From Halodesulfovibrio sp. (GTDB lineage Bacteria; Desulfobacterota; Desulfovibrionia; Desulfovibrionales; Desulfovibrionaceae), in assembly GCF_025210605.1 (NCBI RefSeq), contig NZ_JAOARI010000018.1, positions 62,001-126,000 of the forward strand: 64,000 nucleotides of DNA, given 5' to 3'. The notes under the pieces were generated by a model that was not told the origin of the DNA, ran no database searches, and saw only the letters and a program-made list of their open reading frames with translations. Both the position numbers and the translations under genes were made by a program. The first letter of the stretch is position 1, and every line of letters starts with the position of its first letter. This document shows positions 45,244 to 53,847 of this stretch, in pieces.

Positions 45244-46301
45244 TACTTAGACTCCTTCTCGGCGCCGCGAGTCTGTGCTGCTTTAACAATAGCGCGAATA
45301 TCCACAGAAGCAGGACAGCTTTTAATGCAACGACCACAACCGCAACATCCAATATGCTTATCGTATGTATTAGGAATGTATGCGAACTTATGATTCACAC
45401 GGTTTTTAAGGCGGTTAGCTTTGATAGAACGTGGGTTATGCCCGCTACCTTCCAATGTGTACTGGAAGCTCATGCAGGTATCCCATGAACGTACGCGTTT
45501 GCCTGTTGTACCGGTTGGTTCATCAGTGATGTTGAAACAGTAACAGGTAGGACAAAGGTATGTACAAGCACCACAGCTGATACAACCGGCAGCCTGCTCT
45601 TCCCAGAACTCAGCGTCATCAAACGCAGCAAGAAGCTTCTCAGGTGCGTCGGAGAAGTCATGTGCTTCGCCAAGTAATTCACGAGTAGCTTTTTTAACTG
45701 CTTCTGCTTCAGCACATTTGTCACCACCGTCAGCAAAGAAGGATGCTTCAAGCATCTTTGCGCCACGGTCGTTCACAGCTTCAGCAGTGTAGCCGCCCTG
45801 TACAGGAGTAAGCAGAACGTCAGAACAGTCTGTGTCTGCCGGACCGCTACCAACTTCATGACAGAAGCAAGTAGATTCAACTTTAGTACATGCAATAGTA
45901 ACGTGCAGTGTGTTTTCACGACGTGTTGCGTAGTAAGGATCACGAATGCGATCATTATCGAACACTCTGTCAAACACACTCATACCGCGAGTACCACATG
46001 GACGCGCACCGAAAACTACTGCACGCTCGCGCGGCAGAGTTTCTTTAATGCGAACAGAGGTACCATCCTGATTTTCAGGATCTTTGTCGTATTTATAGGT
46101 AAGCAGAGTTTCTGTTTGCGGGAACACTGCTTCTTTCGATGAGCGAACAGGCATACGGTCAAGAACCGGCTTACGCCCTTCTGCAAACGGACGGAAGGTT
46201 ACGGAACCGCCGTCCTCCACCGGAACAAACACTACGTGATCTTTTGCAAGAGCTTCGATCCACTTAGTGGTGTCTTCGTTTGAGATAAATTTGCAAGCCA
46301 T
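45243..46301 (-). CDS. flxB: FlxB, iron-sulfur subunit
   Basis: 352 residues. Two 4Fe-4S motifs are near the C-terminus (CISCGACTYLCPTCYC and CCGCGRCIKSCPASVD), as in the beta subunit of sulfhydrogenases. The N-terminal two thirds show the conserved GARPCGTRGMSVFD region. It passes electrons between FlxA and FlxC/D. GAGGAG precedes the ATG, and the flxC stop lies 2 bp upstream. Which Fe-S subunit is named B or C follows gene order in D. vulgaris from memory. Confidence 0.78.
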   Translation of the reverse strand: MACKFISNEDTTKWIEALAKDHVVFVPVEDGGSVTFRPFAEGRKPVLDRMPVRSSKEAVFPQTETLLTYKYDKDPENQDGTSVRIKETLPRERAVVFGARPCGTRGMSVFDRVFDNDRIRDPYYATRRENTLHVTIACTKVESTCFCHEVGSGPADTDCSDVLLTPVQGGYTAEAVNDRGAKMLEASFFADGGDKCAEAEAVKKATRELLGEAHDFSDAPEKLLAAFDDAEFWEEQAAGCISCGACTYLCPTCYCFNITDEPTGTTGKRVRSWDTCMSFQYTLEGSGHNPRSIKANRLKNRVNHKFAYIPNTYDKHIGCCGCGRCIKSCPASVDIRAIVKAAQTRGAEKESK

Positions 46302-46303
46302 GA

Positions 46304-47260
46304 CTAGTGCCGCTCCTCGATAGTTGGTTCTTCCACTTTAAACTGCATAAGCGGAGGAGTATCTTCTGCGTTGGTTCCTGCATTGTATGCGAAAACATCG
46401 CGAACAATACCGGCCATTTTGCGTCGTAACAGCATAATTGGAATATCCATTGGACATGCACGTTCACATTCACCGCACTCTACGCAACGACCAGTAAGGT
46501 GCATTACGTGAATCATCTGGAACATGAGGTTGTTCTGCACGTCAACGTCTTCGCTCAGCCATTTAGGCTCACGGGAGTTCGCAAGACAATGGTCTTTACA
46601 TACGCACATTGGACATGCGTTACGGCATGCATAACAACGGATGCAACGGCGCATCTGATCCTGCCAGAAAGCAAAACGCTCTTCCAAAGAAAGCTTTTCA
46701 AATTCTTCGAGAGCCTTATCCTGCTCAGATTCTGGCTGCTTATCAGATTTTTCACCAGCAAAGTGAGTACACTGCAAGGTGTTCGGGTAAGAACATGTTA
46801 AACACTTGTCCGCACATACTTCTACGAACGGTACAGTTTCTTTCTTACCTTCAACTACGAGGCTTACAGTTGAACCATCATTTTCAATAGACTCGATAAA
46901 GCCGATGTTGCCAAAACGAGCCTGAAGTTTTGCATGGTTCAAAACACCACTACAGCCAAAACCGAAGATGGTGAGGTCTTCTTCTTTAAGAAGATCTTCC
47001 TGAATAAGCTGGATAACGGAACGGGAATCACACCCTTTCAGCACAAGACCAACTTTCTTGCCACCGCGCATTTCACGCAGGTAGGAAGAAGGGTTCACTA
47101 CGCAGAATTCGTTAACTACCAGCTTATCAATATCAGCTTCGGAGCGGATAAAGAGAGGGCGAGTGTGCAATGCATCAAAGCCCTCCTGCCAACCGATAAC
47201 TACATCCAGCTCAGGCAATGCCTGACGGATTTGTTCTTTAAGTTCTGCAAGAGCCTGCAT
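46304..47260 (-). CDS. flxC: FlxC, iron-sulfur subunit with FrhB-like N-terminus
   Basis: 318 residues. The N-terminal part (VGLVLKGCDSRSVIQLIQED, IFGFGCSGVLN) is like coenzyme F420 hydrogenase beta subunits. Two ferredoxin motifs follow: CIRCYACRNACPMCVC and CVECGECERACPMDIP. It likely relays electrons between the flavin subunit and the MvhD-like FlxD. TAATG overlap with flxD and AAGGAG upstream indicate tight coupling. Confidence 0.78.
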   Translation of the reverse strand: MQALAELKEQIRQALPELDVVIGWQEGFDALHTRPLFIRSEADIDKLVVNEFCVVNPSSYLREMRGGKKVGLVLKGCDSRSVIQLIQEDLLKEEDLTIFGFGCSGVLNHAKLQARFGNIGFIESIENDGSTVSLVVEGKKETVPFVEVCADKCLTCSYPNTLQCTHFAGEKSDKQPESEQDKALEEFEKLSLEERFAFWQDQMRRCIRCYACRNACPMCVCKDHCLANSREPKWLSEDVDVQNNLMFQMIHVMHLTGRCVECGECERACPMDIPIMLLRRKMAGIVRDVFAYNAGTNAEDTPPLMQFKVEEPTIEERH

Positions 47261-47784
47261 TACGCTTTCTCCTTATGGCACGGGCACTGCTCACCAAGGG
47301 AAACAGCAGCCGCGATTTCTTTCAGACACTCTTCGTCATAGCCGGTGCCGCCAGAAATTTTCGGAGCGGGACCGAGATCGCGAATGCGTTCTGTAAAGGA
47401 GGTTACAACATCCTGCCAGCGCTGACCTTCGGATGCAGAAACCCATGTGTAATGGAAGCGTTCCGGATCAATACCGGTAACGGACAGGAACTGCTTGAGC
47501 ATTTCAAAACGGCGACGTGCGTAGAAGTTACCTTCTGCGTAGTGACAGTCACGAGGGTGACAGCCGGATACGAGAACGCCATCTGCACCGCTAAGAAGTG
47601 CGCGTGCAATGAACAGCGGGTCGATACGACCAGAACAAGGTACGCGGATTACGCGCAAATCTGTAGGCTGTTCAAAACGTGCAACACCAGCGGTATCTGC
47701 ACCACCGTAGGAGCACCAGTTACACAGAAAACCAACAATACGAAGATCGTGACCTTCTGTTAAAAGTCCAGTTGAGCCTGACAT
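47260..47784 (-). CDS. flxD: FlxD, MvhD-like subunit
   Basis: 174 residues, homologous to the delta subunit of methyl-viologen hydrogenase. FLCNWCSYGGADTAG and VPCSGRIDPLFIARAL, GADGVLVSGCHPRDCHY carry the cysteines of a [2Fe-2S] cluster. In methanogens MvhD docks the electron donor onto HdrA; FlxD should do the same here. The ATG lies inside the end of hdrA (25-nt overlap), with GGAGG ten bases upstream. Confidence 0.88.
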   Translation of the reverse strand: MSGSTGLLTEGHDLRIVGFLCNWCSYGGADTAGVARFEQPTDLRVIRVPCSGRIDPLFIARALLSGADGVLVSGCHPRDCHYAEGNFYARRRFEMLKQFLSVTGIDPERFHYTWVSASEGQRWQDVVTSFTERIRDLGPAPKISGGTGYDEECLKEIAAAVSLGEQCPCHKEKA

Positions 47785-49733
47785 AAGGCGTTAACCTCCG
47801 CGAGAATCTGGTTGTCTGTAAAGTGCTGTAGCTGGATAGCACCCTGAGGACAGGTAACGGTACAAATACCGCAACCCTGACATACTGTTTCAATAACTTC
47901 AGCTTTTACGTTACCTGCACGGTCAGTCACTTCTTTAATAGCGCCGAACGGACAAGTAGTAGCACACTTCAGGCAGCCTACGCAGCGAGATGCATTAACG
48001 CTGGAAACCTGAGGGTCACTTTCAAGCTTATCTTTAGAGAACAGGGTCATTACCTTAGCTGCTGCTGCACTACCCTGACCAACGGAAGTAGGAATATCTC
48101 TAGGACCTACACAAGAACCTGCAAGGTACACACCGGCGGTGTTTGTTTCTACAGGTTTAAGTTTAGGGTGAGCTTCCATGAAGAATCCGTAGGAGTCGTA
48201 GGAAATACGCATTTTTTCAGCAAGTGCAGGTGCGTTTTTAGCACTTTCCGCACCAACAGCCAGAACTACGAGATCTGCTTCCACTTCTACCTGAGTGCCA
48301 GCGAGAGTATCCGCACCACGTACGATGTACTTGTCGCCTTTAGGGTAGATCATGGACACGCGACCACGAAGGTACTGCACGCCGTACTGTTCCTGTGCTC
48401 TACGGGTAAATTCGTCATACCCTTTACCAGGGGAACGAATGTCCATGTAGAAAACGTAGGAATCAGAATCAGGGATATGGTCTTTAGTAAGAATTGCCTG
48501 TTTTGCTGTGTACATGCAGCAGAAACCGGAGCAGTATGGACGACCAACGGCAGGATCACGAGAACCTACACACTGTACGAACACAACTTTTTTCGGCTCT
48601 TTACCGTCAGAAGGACGTACAATATGACCGCCGGTAGGACCGGATGCGTTCATAAGACGTTCGTACTGAAGGGAAGTGATAACGTCCGGGTACTGACCTG
48701 CACCGTACTGTTTGTACACAGAGTGGTCGAACATATCGTAACCGGTCGCTGCGATGACTGCGCCGACTCTTTCGGTCAGCACTTCATCCTTCTGTTCAAA
48801 GTCAATGCACTTGGTAGGACAAATTTTAGCGCAAACGCCACATTTGCCTTTCTTGAGCATTAAGCAGCCTTTCGGATTGATAGCAGCTTTCTTTGGAATA
48901 GCCTGCGGGAACGGAATGTTGATGGCTGTACATTTGGAAATGCCTTCGTTGAATTCATCAACGTTTTTCTTACTTGGGCATTTTTCCATACATGCACCAC
49001 AACCGGTACAGTTATCCCAGTTTACGTATGTAGCTTTTTTGCGCACCTGCACTTCAAAGTTACCAACGTAGCCGTCAATTTTCTCAACCTCAGACATTGC
49101 ATACAGCGTGATATTTTCATGCTGTGCTACGTCTACCATTTTAGGGCCGAGAATACAGGAGGAACAGTCAACGGTCGGGAATGTTTTGTCGATTTTTGCC
49201 ATTTTGCCGCCGATGGACTGCTCACGCTCAACCATCACGACCTCGTAGCCAGCATCTGCACAATCAAGGGCAGCCTGAATACCGGCAACACCACCACCGA
49301 TAACAAGAACGCGTTTGTTTACATCGAACTTGTTAGCGTACAGTGGAAGGTTGTTACGCAGCTTGGCAACAGCAATTTCAACAAGTTCAAACGCTTTTAC
49401 TGTGTTGCGTTCCTTGTTTTTACCAATCCAGGAAACATGTTCGCGGATGTTTGCCATTTCGAGCATGTATTTGTTGAGACCTGCACGCTCAAGAGCACGG
49501 CGGAAAGTAGGCTCGTGCATACGTGGTGAACAGGAAGCAACAACAACACCATCAAGGTTGTGCTCTTTAATAGCTTCAATAATTTCATTCTGTCCCGGCT
49601 CGGAACAGGTGTACATAGTGTCTGTTGTAAACACTACGTCCTGTAACATCTTTGCTTGCTCCGCTACAGCCGGACAGTCAACAGTAGCCGCGATGTTACT
49701 GCCGCAATGGCAGACAAATACGCCTATACGCAT
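47760..49733 (-). CDS. hdrA: Heterodisulfide reductase subunit A-like flavoprotein
   Basis: 657 residues. The FAD-binding motif VIGGGVAGIQAALDCADAGY is near 145. Several 4Fe-4S motifs are visible: CTGCGACMEKCP, CGVCAKICP, CVGCLKCATTCP and CQGCGICTVTCP. HdrA is the flavin site proposed for electron bifurcation. All cysteines are encoded by TGT/TGC, with no selenocysteine codon. AAGGAG directly precedes the ATG. Cytoplasmic; no membrane segment. Confidence 0.93.
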   Translation of the reverse strand: MRIGVFVCHCGSNIAATVDCPAVAEQAKMLQDVVFTTDTMYTCSEPGQNEIIEAIKEHNLDGVVVASCSPRMHEPTFRRALERAGLNKYMLEMANIREHVSWIGKNKERNTVKAFELVEIAVAKLRNNLPLYANKFDVNKRVLVIGGGVAGIQAALDCADAGYEVVMVEREQSIGGKMAKIDKTFPTVDCSSCILGPKMVDVAQHENITLYAMSEVEKIDGYVGNFEVQVRKKATYVNWDNCTGCGACMEKCPSKKNVDEFNEGISKCTAINIPFPQAIPKKAAINPKGCLMLKKGKCGVCAKICPTKCIDFEQKDEVLTERVGAVIAATGYDMFDHSVYKQYGAGQYPDVITSLQYERLMNASGPTGGHIVRPSDGKEPKKVVFVQCVGSRDPAVGRPYCSGFCCMYTAKQAILTKDHIPDSDSYVFYMDIRSPGKGYDEFTRRAQEQYGVQYLRGRVSMIYPKGDKYIVRGADTLAGTQVEVEADLVVLAVGAESAKNAPALAEKMRISYDSYGFFMEAHPKLKPVETNTAGVYLAGSCVGPRDIPTSVGQGSAAAAKVMTLFSKDKLESDPQVSSVNASRCVGCLKCATTCPFGAIKEVTDRAGNVKAEVIETVCQGCGICTVTCPQGAIQLQHFTDNQILAEVNALCQAQLDF

Positions 49734-49745
49734 ACTCTCTCCTTG

Positions 49746-50621
49746 CTATAAAACGCCAGCAAAACGCAGACGAGGTGTCGGGTCTACTACGAGTTTGGAC
49801 AAGCCAACCTCTTCCGCAGAAAGACCAAGAGCCAAACCGAGCAGCTGTGTAAAGTACACAACCGGAATATCGTAACGGGTGCCGTTTGCACGGTTTACCT
49901 GTCCCTGACGAAGATCAAGGTTCATCTGGCATAATGGACAGGCAGTTACAATAATCTCTGTGTTCAGGCTATCTGCAACATCAAGCAGACGACCGGAAAG
50001 CTCAGTAACAATGTCTTTCTTCGGCATACCGGCAGCAGCACCGCAGCATTCAACTTTAAGCGGGAAAGGCAGTACAGTTGCGCCACACGCTTCCATGATC
50101 TTATCCATTGCCATTGGATTTTCAGGATCATCAAACTGCATGAGTTCCGGTGGACGGTTCATAATGCAGCCGTAGTAACAAGCTACGTTAAGGTCTTTAA
50201 GCGGTTTAACAACAGCCTTTTTGATAGCGTCCAGCCCAACTTTTTCTACGATAAGCTGCAATGTAGAAACAACGCTTGCAGCTTCCTCACAAGATTCATC
50301 GAGAAGTTCTTCTACCTTCGGGCGGTAGTTTTCATCTGCGATTTTATGTGATGCTGTGCGAAGGTTAGCAAGACAGCTAGGACAAGGAGTAATAACCTCA
50401 TCCTGACCCTGTTTTGCTGCAAGTACGAGGTTACGTGCAGAAAGAGCAGCAGAAAGAGTGTGGTTTACTGTATGAGCCGGAGTGGAGCCGCAACAGCTCC
50501 AATCGTCGATTTCATTAAGCTCGATACCGAGCTTTTTACAGACTGCGCGGGTGGATTTGTCATATTCTACAGACGTTCCACTACCGGAACAGCCCGGGTA
50601 GTATCCTACAGAAATGGACAT
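49746..50621 (-). CDS. hdrB: Heterodisulfide reductase subunit B-like protein
   Basis: 291 residues with two CCG domains: DDWSCCGSTPAH and VECCGAAAGMPK, plus CYYGCIMNRPPE and VTACPLCQMNLD. In methanogens these bind two non-cubane 4Fe-4S clusters that cleave the CoM-S-S-CoB disulfide; in sulfate reducers the natural disulfide is unknown (DsrC has been proposed). The start overlaps the hdrC stop (TAATG) with AAGGAG upstream. Confidence 0.93.
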   Translation of the reverse strand: MSISVGYYPGCSGSGTSVEYDKSTRAVCKKLGIELNEIDDWSCCGSTPAHTVNHTLSAALSARNLVLAAKQGQDEVITPCPSCLANLRTASHKIADENYRPKVEELLDESCEEAASVVSTLQLIVEKVGLDAIKKAVVKPLKDLNVACYYGCIMNRPPELMQFDDPENPMAMDKIMEACGATVLPFPLKVECCGAAAGMPKKDIVTELSGRLLDVADSLNTEIIVTACPLCQMNLDLRQGQVNRANGTRYDIPVVYFTQLLGLALGLSAEEVGLSKLVVDPTPRLRFAGVL

Positions 50622-51190
50622 TAACTGTTCTCCTTGGCAGCGCCGCGTTCTCTGAAACGTTTGAAGATTTCAGAAACGTGTTCTTTACCGCGAATTTCGT
50701 GCGGTTTAATCGAAAGCTTATTTTTAGGGAGCATAGCTGGAGCAAGATCAACGTCTGTCCAGAATCTACCTGTTTTAGTGATGTATGAAGCCGTTACGCC
50801 AAGCTCATACACACGACCGTGCTTTTCGACTGACTCAAGGAAAGCGTCACCAAAAGCTTTAACGTTACGCTCAGTTGCGTAACCAGCTTCGCGTGCCATA
50901 TGACGCAGAACATCCATAATTTTGGCAACATCAATACTGTTTGGACAACGAGTTGTACAGGACTGACAAGTAGCACACAGCCAAATAGAATGGCTTTTAA
51001 GAACGGCATCACGCTGACCAAGCTGCACAAGACGCATTATGCGACTAACAGAAAGGTCATACGCGAAATTATAGGGACAGCCAGCAGTACAGTTGCCACA
51101 CTGGTAACAACTTAGCACATTCTGTCCGCTTCTCTCCTGAACTTCACGGATGAATTCTTTATCCGGTGAGTTAAGAGGGATAGTTTCCAT
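50621..51190 (-). CDS. hdrC: Heterodisulfide reductase subunit C-like protein
   Basis: 189 residues with two 4Fe-4S motifs, CYQCGNCTAGCP and CATCQSCTTRCP, that wire HdrA to HdrB. First gene of hdrC-hdrB-hdrA-flxD-flxC-flxB-flxA, the arrangement reported in D. vulgaris, where the complex is linked to NADH and ethanol metabolism. The ATG at 51190 follows a perfect GGAGGAG; the in-frame upstream extension is hydrophobic but has no such site. Confidence 0.93.
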   Translation of the reverse strand: METIPLNSPDKEFIREVQERSGQNVLSCYQCGNCTAGCPYNFAYDLSVSRIMRLVQLGQRDAVLKSHSIWLCATCQSCTTRCPNSIDVAKIMDVLRHMAREAGYATERNVKAFGDAFLESVEKHGRVYELGVTASYITKTGRFWTDVDLAPAMLPKNKLSIKPHEIRGKEHVSEIFKRFRERGAAKENS

Positions 51191-51272
51191 GGCTCCTCCG
51201 AGTGTTAACTGAAAAAGGCAGCAAATTGGCATAAACACATGCCGTGAACACCTGTTCAGTAATCGTGATACA

Positions 51273-51321
51273 AAGAAAAAAAGACGAATGAGGTACTTAC
51301 AAACCCCAATTGATATACCTC
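51273..51321 (-). terminator. Possible attenuator stem-loop downstream of the structured leader
   Basis: On the minus strand GAGGTA (51316-51321) pairs with TACCTC (51290-51295) and, seven bases later, a T7 run follows (51276-51282). The short stem and gap make it a weak terminator; it starts 2 bp after the structured element. Confidence 0.35.
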
Positions 51322-51323
51322 AA

Positions 51324-51454
51324 GCGCAAGGTAAAAAGATTGCGAGAGCAATACGTTCAGAAAAATACTCCGAAGAGCACCGTTTTTTTGTTGCTTGAAC
51401 CCACAAGAAACAACATTCCGGTTATCTTCGGTAGTGGTGTGCTTTACCTTGCGC
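51324..51454 (-). ncRNA. Candidate structured leader RNA upstream of hdrC
   Basis: Nested complementary segments: P1 51324-51335/51443-51454 (12 bp, perfect); P2 51339-51343/51348-51352 with a 4-nt loop; P3 51370-51376/51425-51431 (7 bp); P3a 51379-51382/51419-51422; P4 51388-51392/51409-51413 and 51394-51397/51404-51407 with a 6-nt loop. In all 37 pairs fold without crossing. It ends 134 bp before hdrC. The minus strand is assumed because the hdr operon runs that way and a U-rich stem-loop follows; the plus strand (where P2 has a GAGA, GNRA-type loop) cannot be excluded. No known riboswitch class was recognised. Confidence 0.45.
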
Positions 51455-51785
51455 AATATACTCTTCAACGTTGAGGCTACTCGTTGTGCGGGTACCAATC
51501 ACACAAGCCTACCCCAAAGTGTATCACACTATTTATAAACATAGACTAACGCCGCTAACAAGCATTGGCAACCCGTATAGTCGTTTTTTTTGGATTTATC
51601 CATTGAAGAAAAAAATATATTTATCAACAAGTTATGAAAATACTATCAACTTAACTATCTATTTTTACTCAATTTTTCAAAAAAAGTGTAAGCGGTTCAG
51701 AAAATTCTTCAATCATTTACGCCTGTTATTTTTGATTGAACACTCAATCACTACAAGCAAAGCACGCCATTCCATGCACACATAA

Positions 51786-51829
51786 AAACGGGAAAAAAAG
51801 TGAAACTATATTCACTCTTTTTCCCGTTT
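51786..51829 (-). terminator. Large stem-loop, probable terminator on the minus strand
   Basis: AAACGGGAAAAA...AGTGAA pairs with TTCACT...TTTTTCCCGTTT (18 bp, one mismatch, 6-nt loop). The minus-strand product ends CCCGTTTTTA. It follows directly on the GC-rich block and may end a small transcript. Confidence 0.6.
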
Positions 51830-51832
51830 ACC

Positions 51833-51880
51833 AGCCCGAAGGCTCGGAGTGTTTCCATTGGCCGGAGGCGTCCCTCCGGC
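51833..51880. repeat. GC-rich paired hairpins, REP-like element
   Basis: Two hairpins: AGCC-CGAA-GGCT (51833-51844; C(UUCG)G tetraloop if read on the minus strand) and GCCGGAGG-CGTC-CCTCCGGC (51861-51880, 8 bp perfect). The CCGGAGG/CCTCCGG motif resembles a dispersed intergenic element I recall from Desulfovibrio genomes. Only one copy is in this window. Confidence 0.45.
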
Positions 51881-52108
51881 GCTTTATGTGCAAACAGGCA
51901 GCGTGCCCGTCCTGCGCTACACAACCTGTATTATGCCCACAAAACGCAAGCCTACCATGATTTCAAATCGTAAAAGCACTTTTATAACAGATAAATACAC
52001 AATAACACATGTACCTATCCATCACTTCCACTTATGACGGGTTCTTTACTGCTCCACATATTTTCAGTAGGTTATCCTACAACTATTGCTTCAGAACAAG
52101 GAACTAGT

Positions 52109-52558
52109 ATGCCCGGATATAAAGGACACCTTGCAGGTGGCGCAGCGTTAGGGGGCAGCACCATAGCTGCCGCAGTTTATTTTTCATATCTTCCAAAAGA
52201 CATATGGCTTCTGGCAGCACTTTTTTCCATCGCAGTTATGGCATCATTGTTTCCAGATACGGACACCGAATCCAAAGGGCAAAATTTTTTCTACTCCATA
52301 ATGGCTCTCACCGACGTAGTACTTATCATTAATAAATATTATGAGTGGGCAGCGATTTTAGGATTATTTGCCATGCTTCCGGCATTAGGAAAACACAGAG
52401 GCTGGACGCATACATGGTGGGCTATGCTCATTGTTCCGGCTCCTATCATGATTCTTCCTTGGATATTTTTTAGGGAAGACTGGATGGTAACCCTGCCCTT
52501 CTACTTAGCCGCAGTAGTCGGATATTTTTCTCACCTGCTGCTGGACAGAGAGTTTTAA
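52109..52558 (+). CDS. YdjM-like membrane-bound metal-dependent hydrolase (DUF457)
   Basis: 149 residues with four predicted membrane helices. Family residues are present: GYKGHLAGG at the N-terminus, LFPDTDTESKGQ, HRGWTHTWWA and FSHLLLD, which together form the putative metal site. The E. coli relative YdjM is part of the SOS regulon, though no SOS box was seen here. The ATG at 52109 follows AAGGAA; the frame extends upstream to 52034 without similarity. Followed at once by a terminator. Confidence 0.82.
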   Translation: MPGYKGHLAGGAALGGSTIAAAVYFSYLPKDIWLLAALFSIAVMASLFPDTDTESKGQNFFYSIMALTDVVLIINKYYEWAAILGLFAMLPALGKHRGWTHTWWAMLIVPAPIMILPWIFFREDWMVTLPFYLAAVVGYFSHLLLDREF

Positions 52559-52561
52559 CAC

Positions 52562-52598
52562 AAAAAATCCTGCTGAACCAATTCAGCAGGATTTTTTT
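52562..52598. terminator. Terminator after the YdjM-like gene
   Basis: AAATCCTGCTGAA-CCAA-TTCAGCAGGATTT with A and T runs on the two sides. Confidence 0.93.
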
Positions 52599-52648
52599 AC
52601 CATTGTCATTATGTGACGCGTATACCATGGGAGCCATCATAATAAAAA

Positions 52649-53512
52649 TTACATGCGCCCATGAATTGTGAGATACAAGTCACCCACCCAGCCGCCAATT
52701 TTACGTCCCAGCTTACGCAAGCGTATGGGATAGCCCACACGAAAATCAGCAGGCAGTGTAATTTCCAAATTTCGAGTACCACCGCTTAACCCTTGCGAAA
52801 GAGTTAAGCGTACCTTGGCTCCGGGACGCAAGTTTTGCATCGGCAAATGCATTACCTGATTATCATCAAGCTGTCGTTGCAGCCACCCTTTTACGCCGCC
52901 TGTCATATCTACAGAAATATCTCTGTCACCCCACTGCATGGAAAGCTTACGCTTTTTGGGTGCAGGTGCCGGTCTGCTGCCGTCACGGCGTATCTCACTG
53001 TAAATATCTTCAAAAACACGCTTTGCAAACGGGTCATTTAAAATTTCATTTAAGACAGATTCTTTAGAATAACCACGCTGTTCTTTATTCCAGAATGAAT
53101 CGTCAAATTCTTGCCGTGGTTTATTGTATGTATCACCACTTGCAGCGGTTTTATTCTTTTGGGCATCAAAGTTTGTTTTTGCTTTTCGATACGCAGCACG
53201 GGCACGATCACGAACTGACTCATCACGGGAGGCACGCTGTGACCTGTAACCACTGGCAGCAGAGCGCGGTCTACCTGATGATTCGCGTCGTTGTGATGTA
53301 GTTCTTCTACCGCCAAACGCTTCATCCTTAGCACTGGAAGTGATAATGACGTATGCTTCATTCAGCTTCTGGAATTTACGTGACGCATCAGGATCATCAG
53401 GGTGCAAATCCGGATGCAGTTCAAACGCCCGCTTACGGTATGCTTGTTTTACAACATCTTCAGATGCCCCGTTCGGCACATTCAATAATTTATAGCAATC
53501 GCGTAGTGTCAC
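52649..53512 (-). CDS. J-domain protein (DnaJ/CbpA-like)
   Basis: 287 residues. An N-terminal J domain has the HPD motif (FELHPDLHPDD) that stimulates DnaK ATPase. A basic, Ser/Arg-rich linker (about 75-150) replaces the G/F and zinc-finger regions. The C-terminal 60-70 residues (LTLSQGLSGGTRNLEITLPADF) resemble the DnaJ/CbpA substrate domain. The GTG at 53512 is chosen for the GGAGG four to five bases upstream; a longer form from an ATG at 53590 would add a hydrophobic N-terminal segment and remains possible. Confidence 0.8.
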   Translation of the reverse strand: MTLRDCYKLLNVPNGASEDVVKQAYRKRAFELHPDLHPDDPDASRKFQKLNEAYVIITSSAKDEAFGGRRTTSQRRESSGRPRSAASGYRSQRASRDESVRDRARAAYRKAKTNFDAQKNKTAASGDTYNKPRQEFDDSFWNKEQRGYSKESVLNEILNDPFAKRVFEDIYSEIRRDGSRPAPAPKKRKLSMQWGDRDISVDMTGGVKGWLQRQLDDNQVMHLPMQNLRPGAKVRLTLSQGLSGGTRNLEITLPADFRVGYPIRLRKLGRKIGGWVGDLYLTIHGRM

Positions 53513-53847
53513 GGTTCCTCCATAGAAACAGCATGCAAGCAGGAGCAAAGCTTGCAATCCATATGTACTGAACAGAATTTCTCTGCGCACAGTAACGCTT
53601 CAAGAAAAATACCTTTTATATACACAGCATGGAAATTAAGCCAGTTTTACCTGAAAAAGCGTTTGCTCCATTTTACTTGTATATAAGCAGATACAACTTA
53701 GGCACGCATCATACAATAACGCACCGCAACTGCACGGAATATACAACATTCTAACAGTATATATAAAAAAAGGCCGGTTTCATAAAAGTACACTCTTATG
53801 AATACCCAGCCTTTCAGAAAAATCGCAACGCGTAAGGTTATGCCCTC
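53513..53847. other. Intergenic region upstream of the J-domain gene
   Basis: 335 bp. Contains the J-domain promoter side (and the possible N-terminal extension) and the terminator of the YkgJ-family gene at 53765-53815. Nothing else recognised. Confidence 0.5.
53765..53815 (-). terminator. Terminator of the CoA-binding/YkgJ operon
   Basis: On the minus strand AAAGGC.GG...TTCATAA pairs with TTATGAA...GGCCTTT, ending in a T7 run. Confidence 0.82.

Larger units (their letters stand above)
51191..52108. other. Long non-coding region between hdrC and the YdjM-like gene
   Basis: 918 bp with no credible ORF. From hdrC outward it holds a U-rich stem-loop (51273-51321), a nested set of stems (51324-51454), a palindrome TCAACGTTGA (51465-51474), the dyad AGTGT-ATC-ACACT (51518-51530), an AT-rich stretch, and a GC-rich repeat-like block with a large stem-loop (51786-51880). 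Confidence 0.6.

Noticed and set aside
47760..51190. Selenocysteine codon in hdr genes
   Set aside because: Some relatives of Hdr use it, but all cysteine positions here are TGT/TGC and no in-frame TGA is needed.
51484..51506. Rex-binding site upstream of hdrC (TTGTG...CACAA)
   Set aside because: The half-sites are present but 13 bases apart; the Rex consensus has eight. An NADH-responsive Rex site would make sense here but is not supported.
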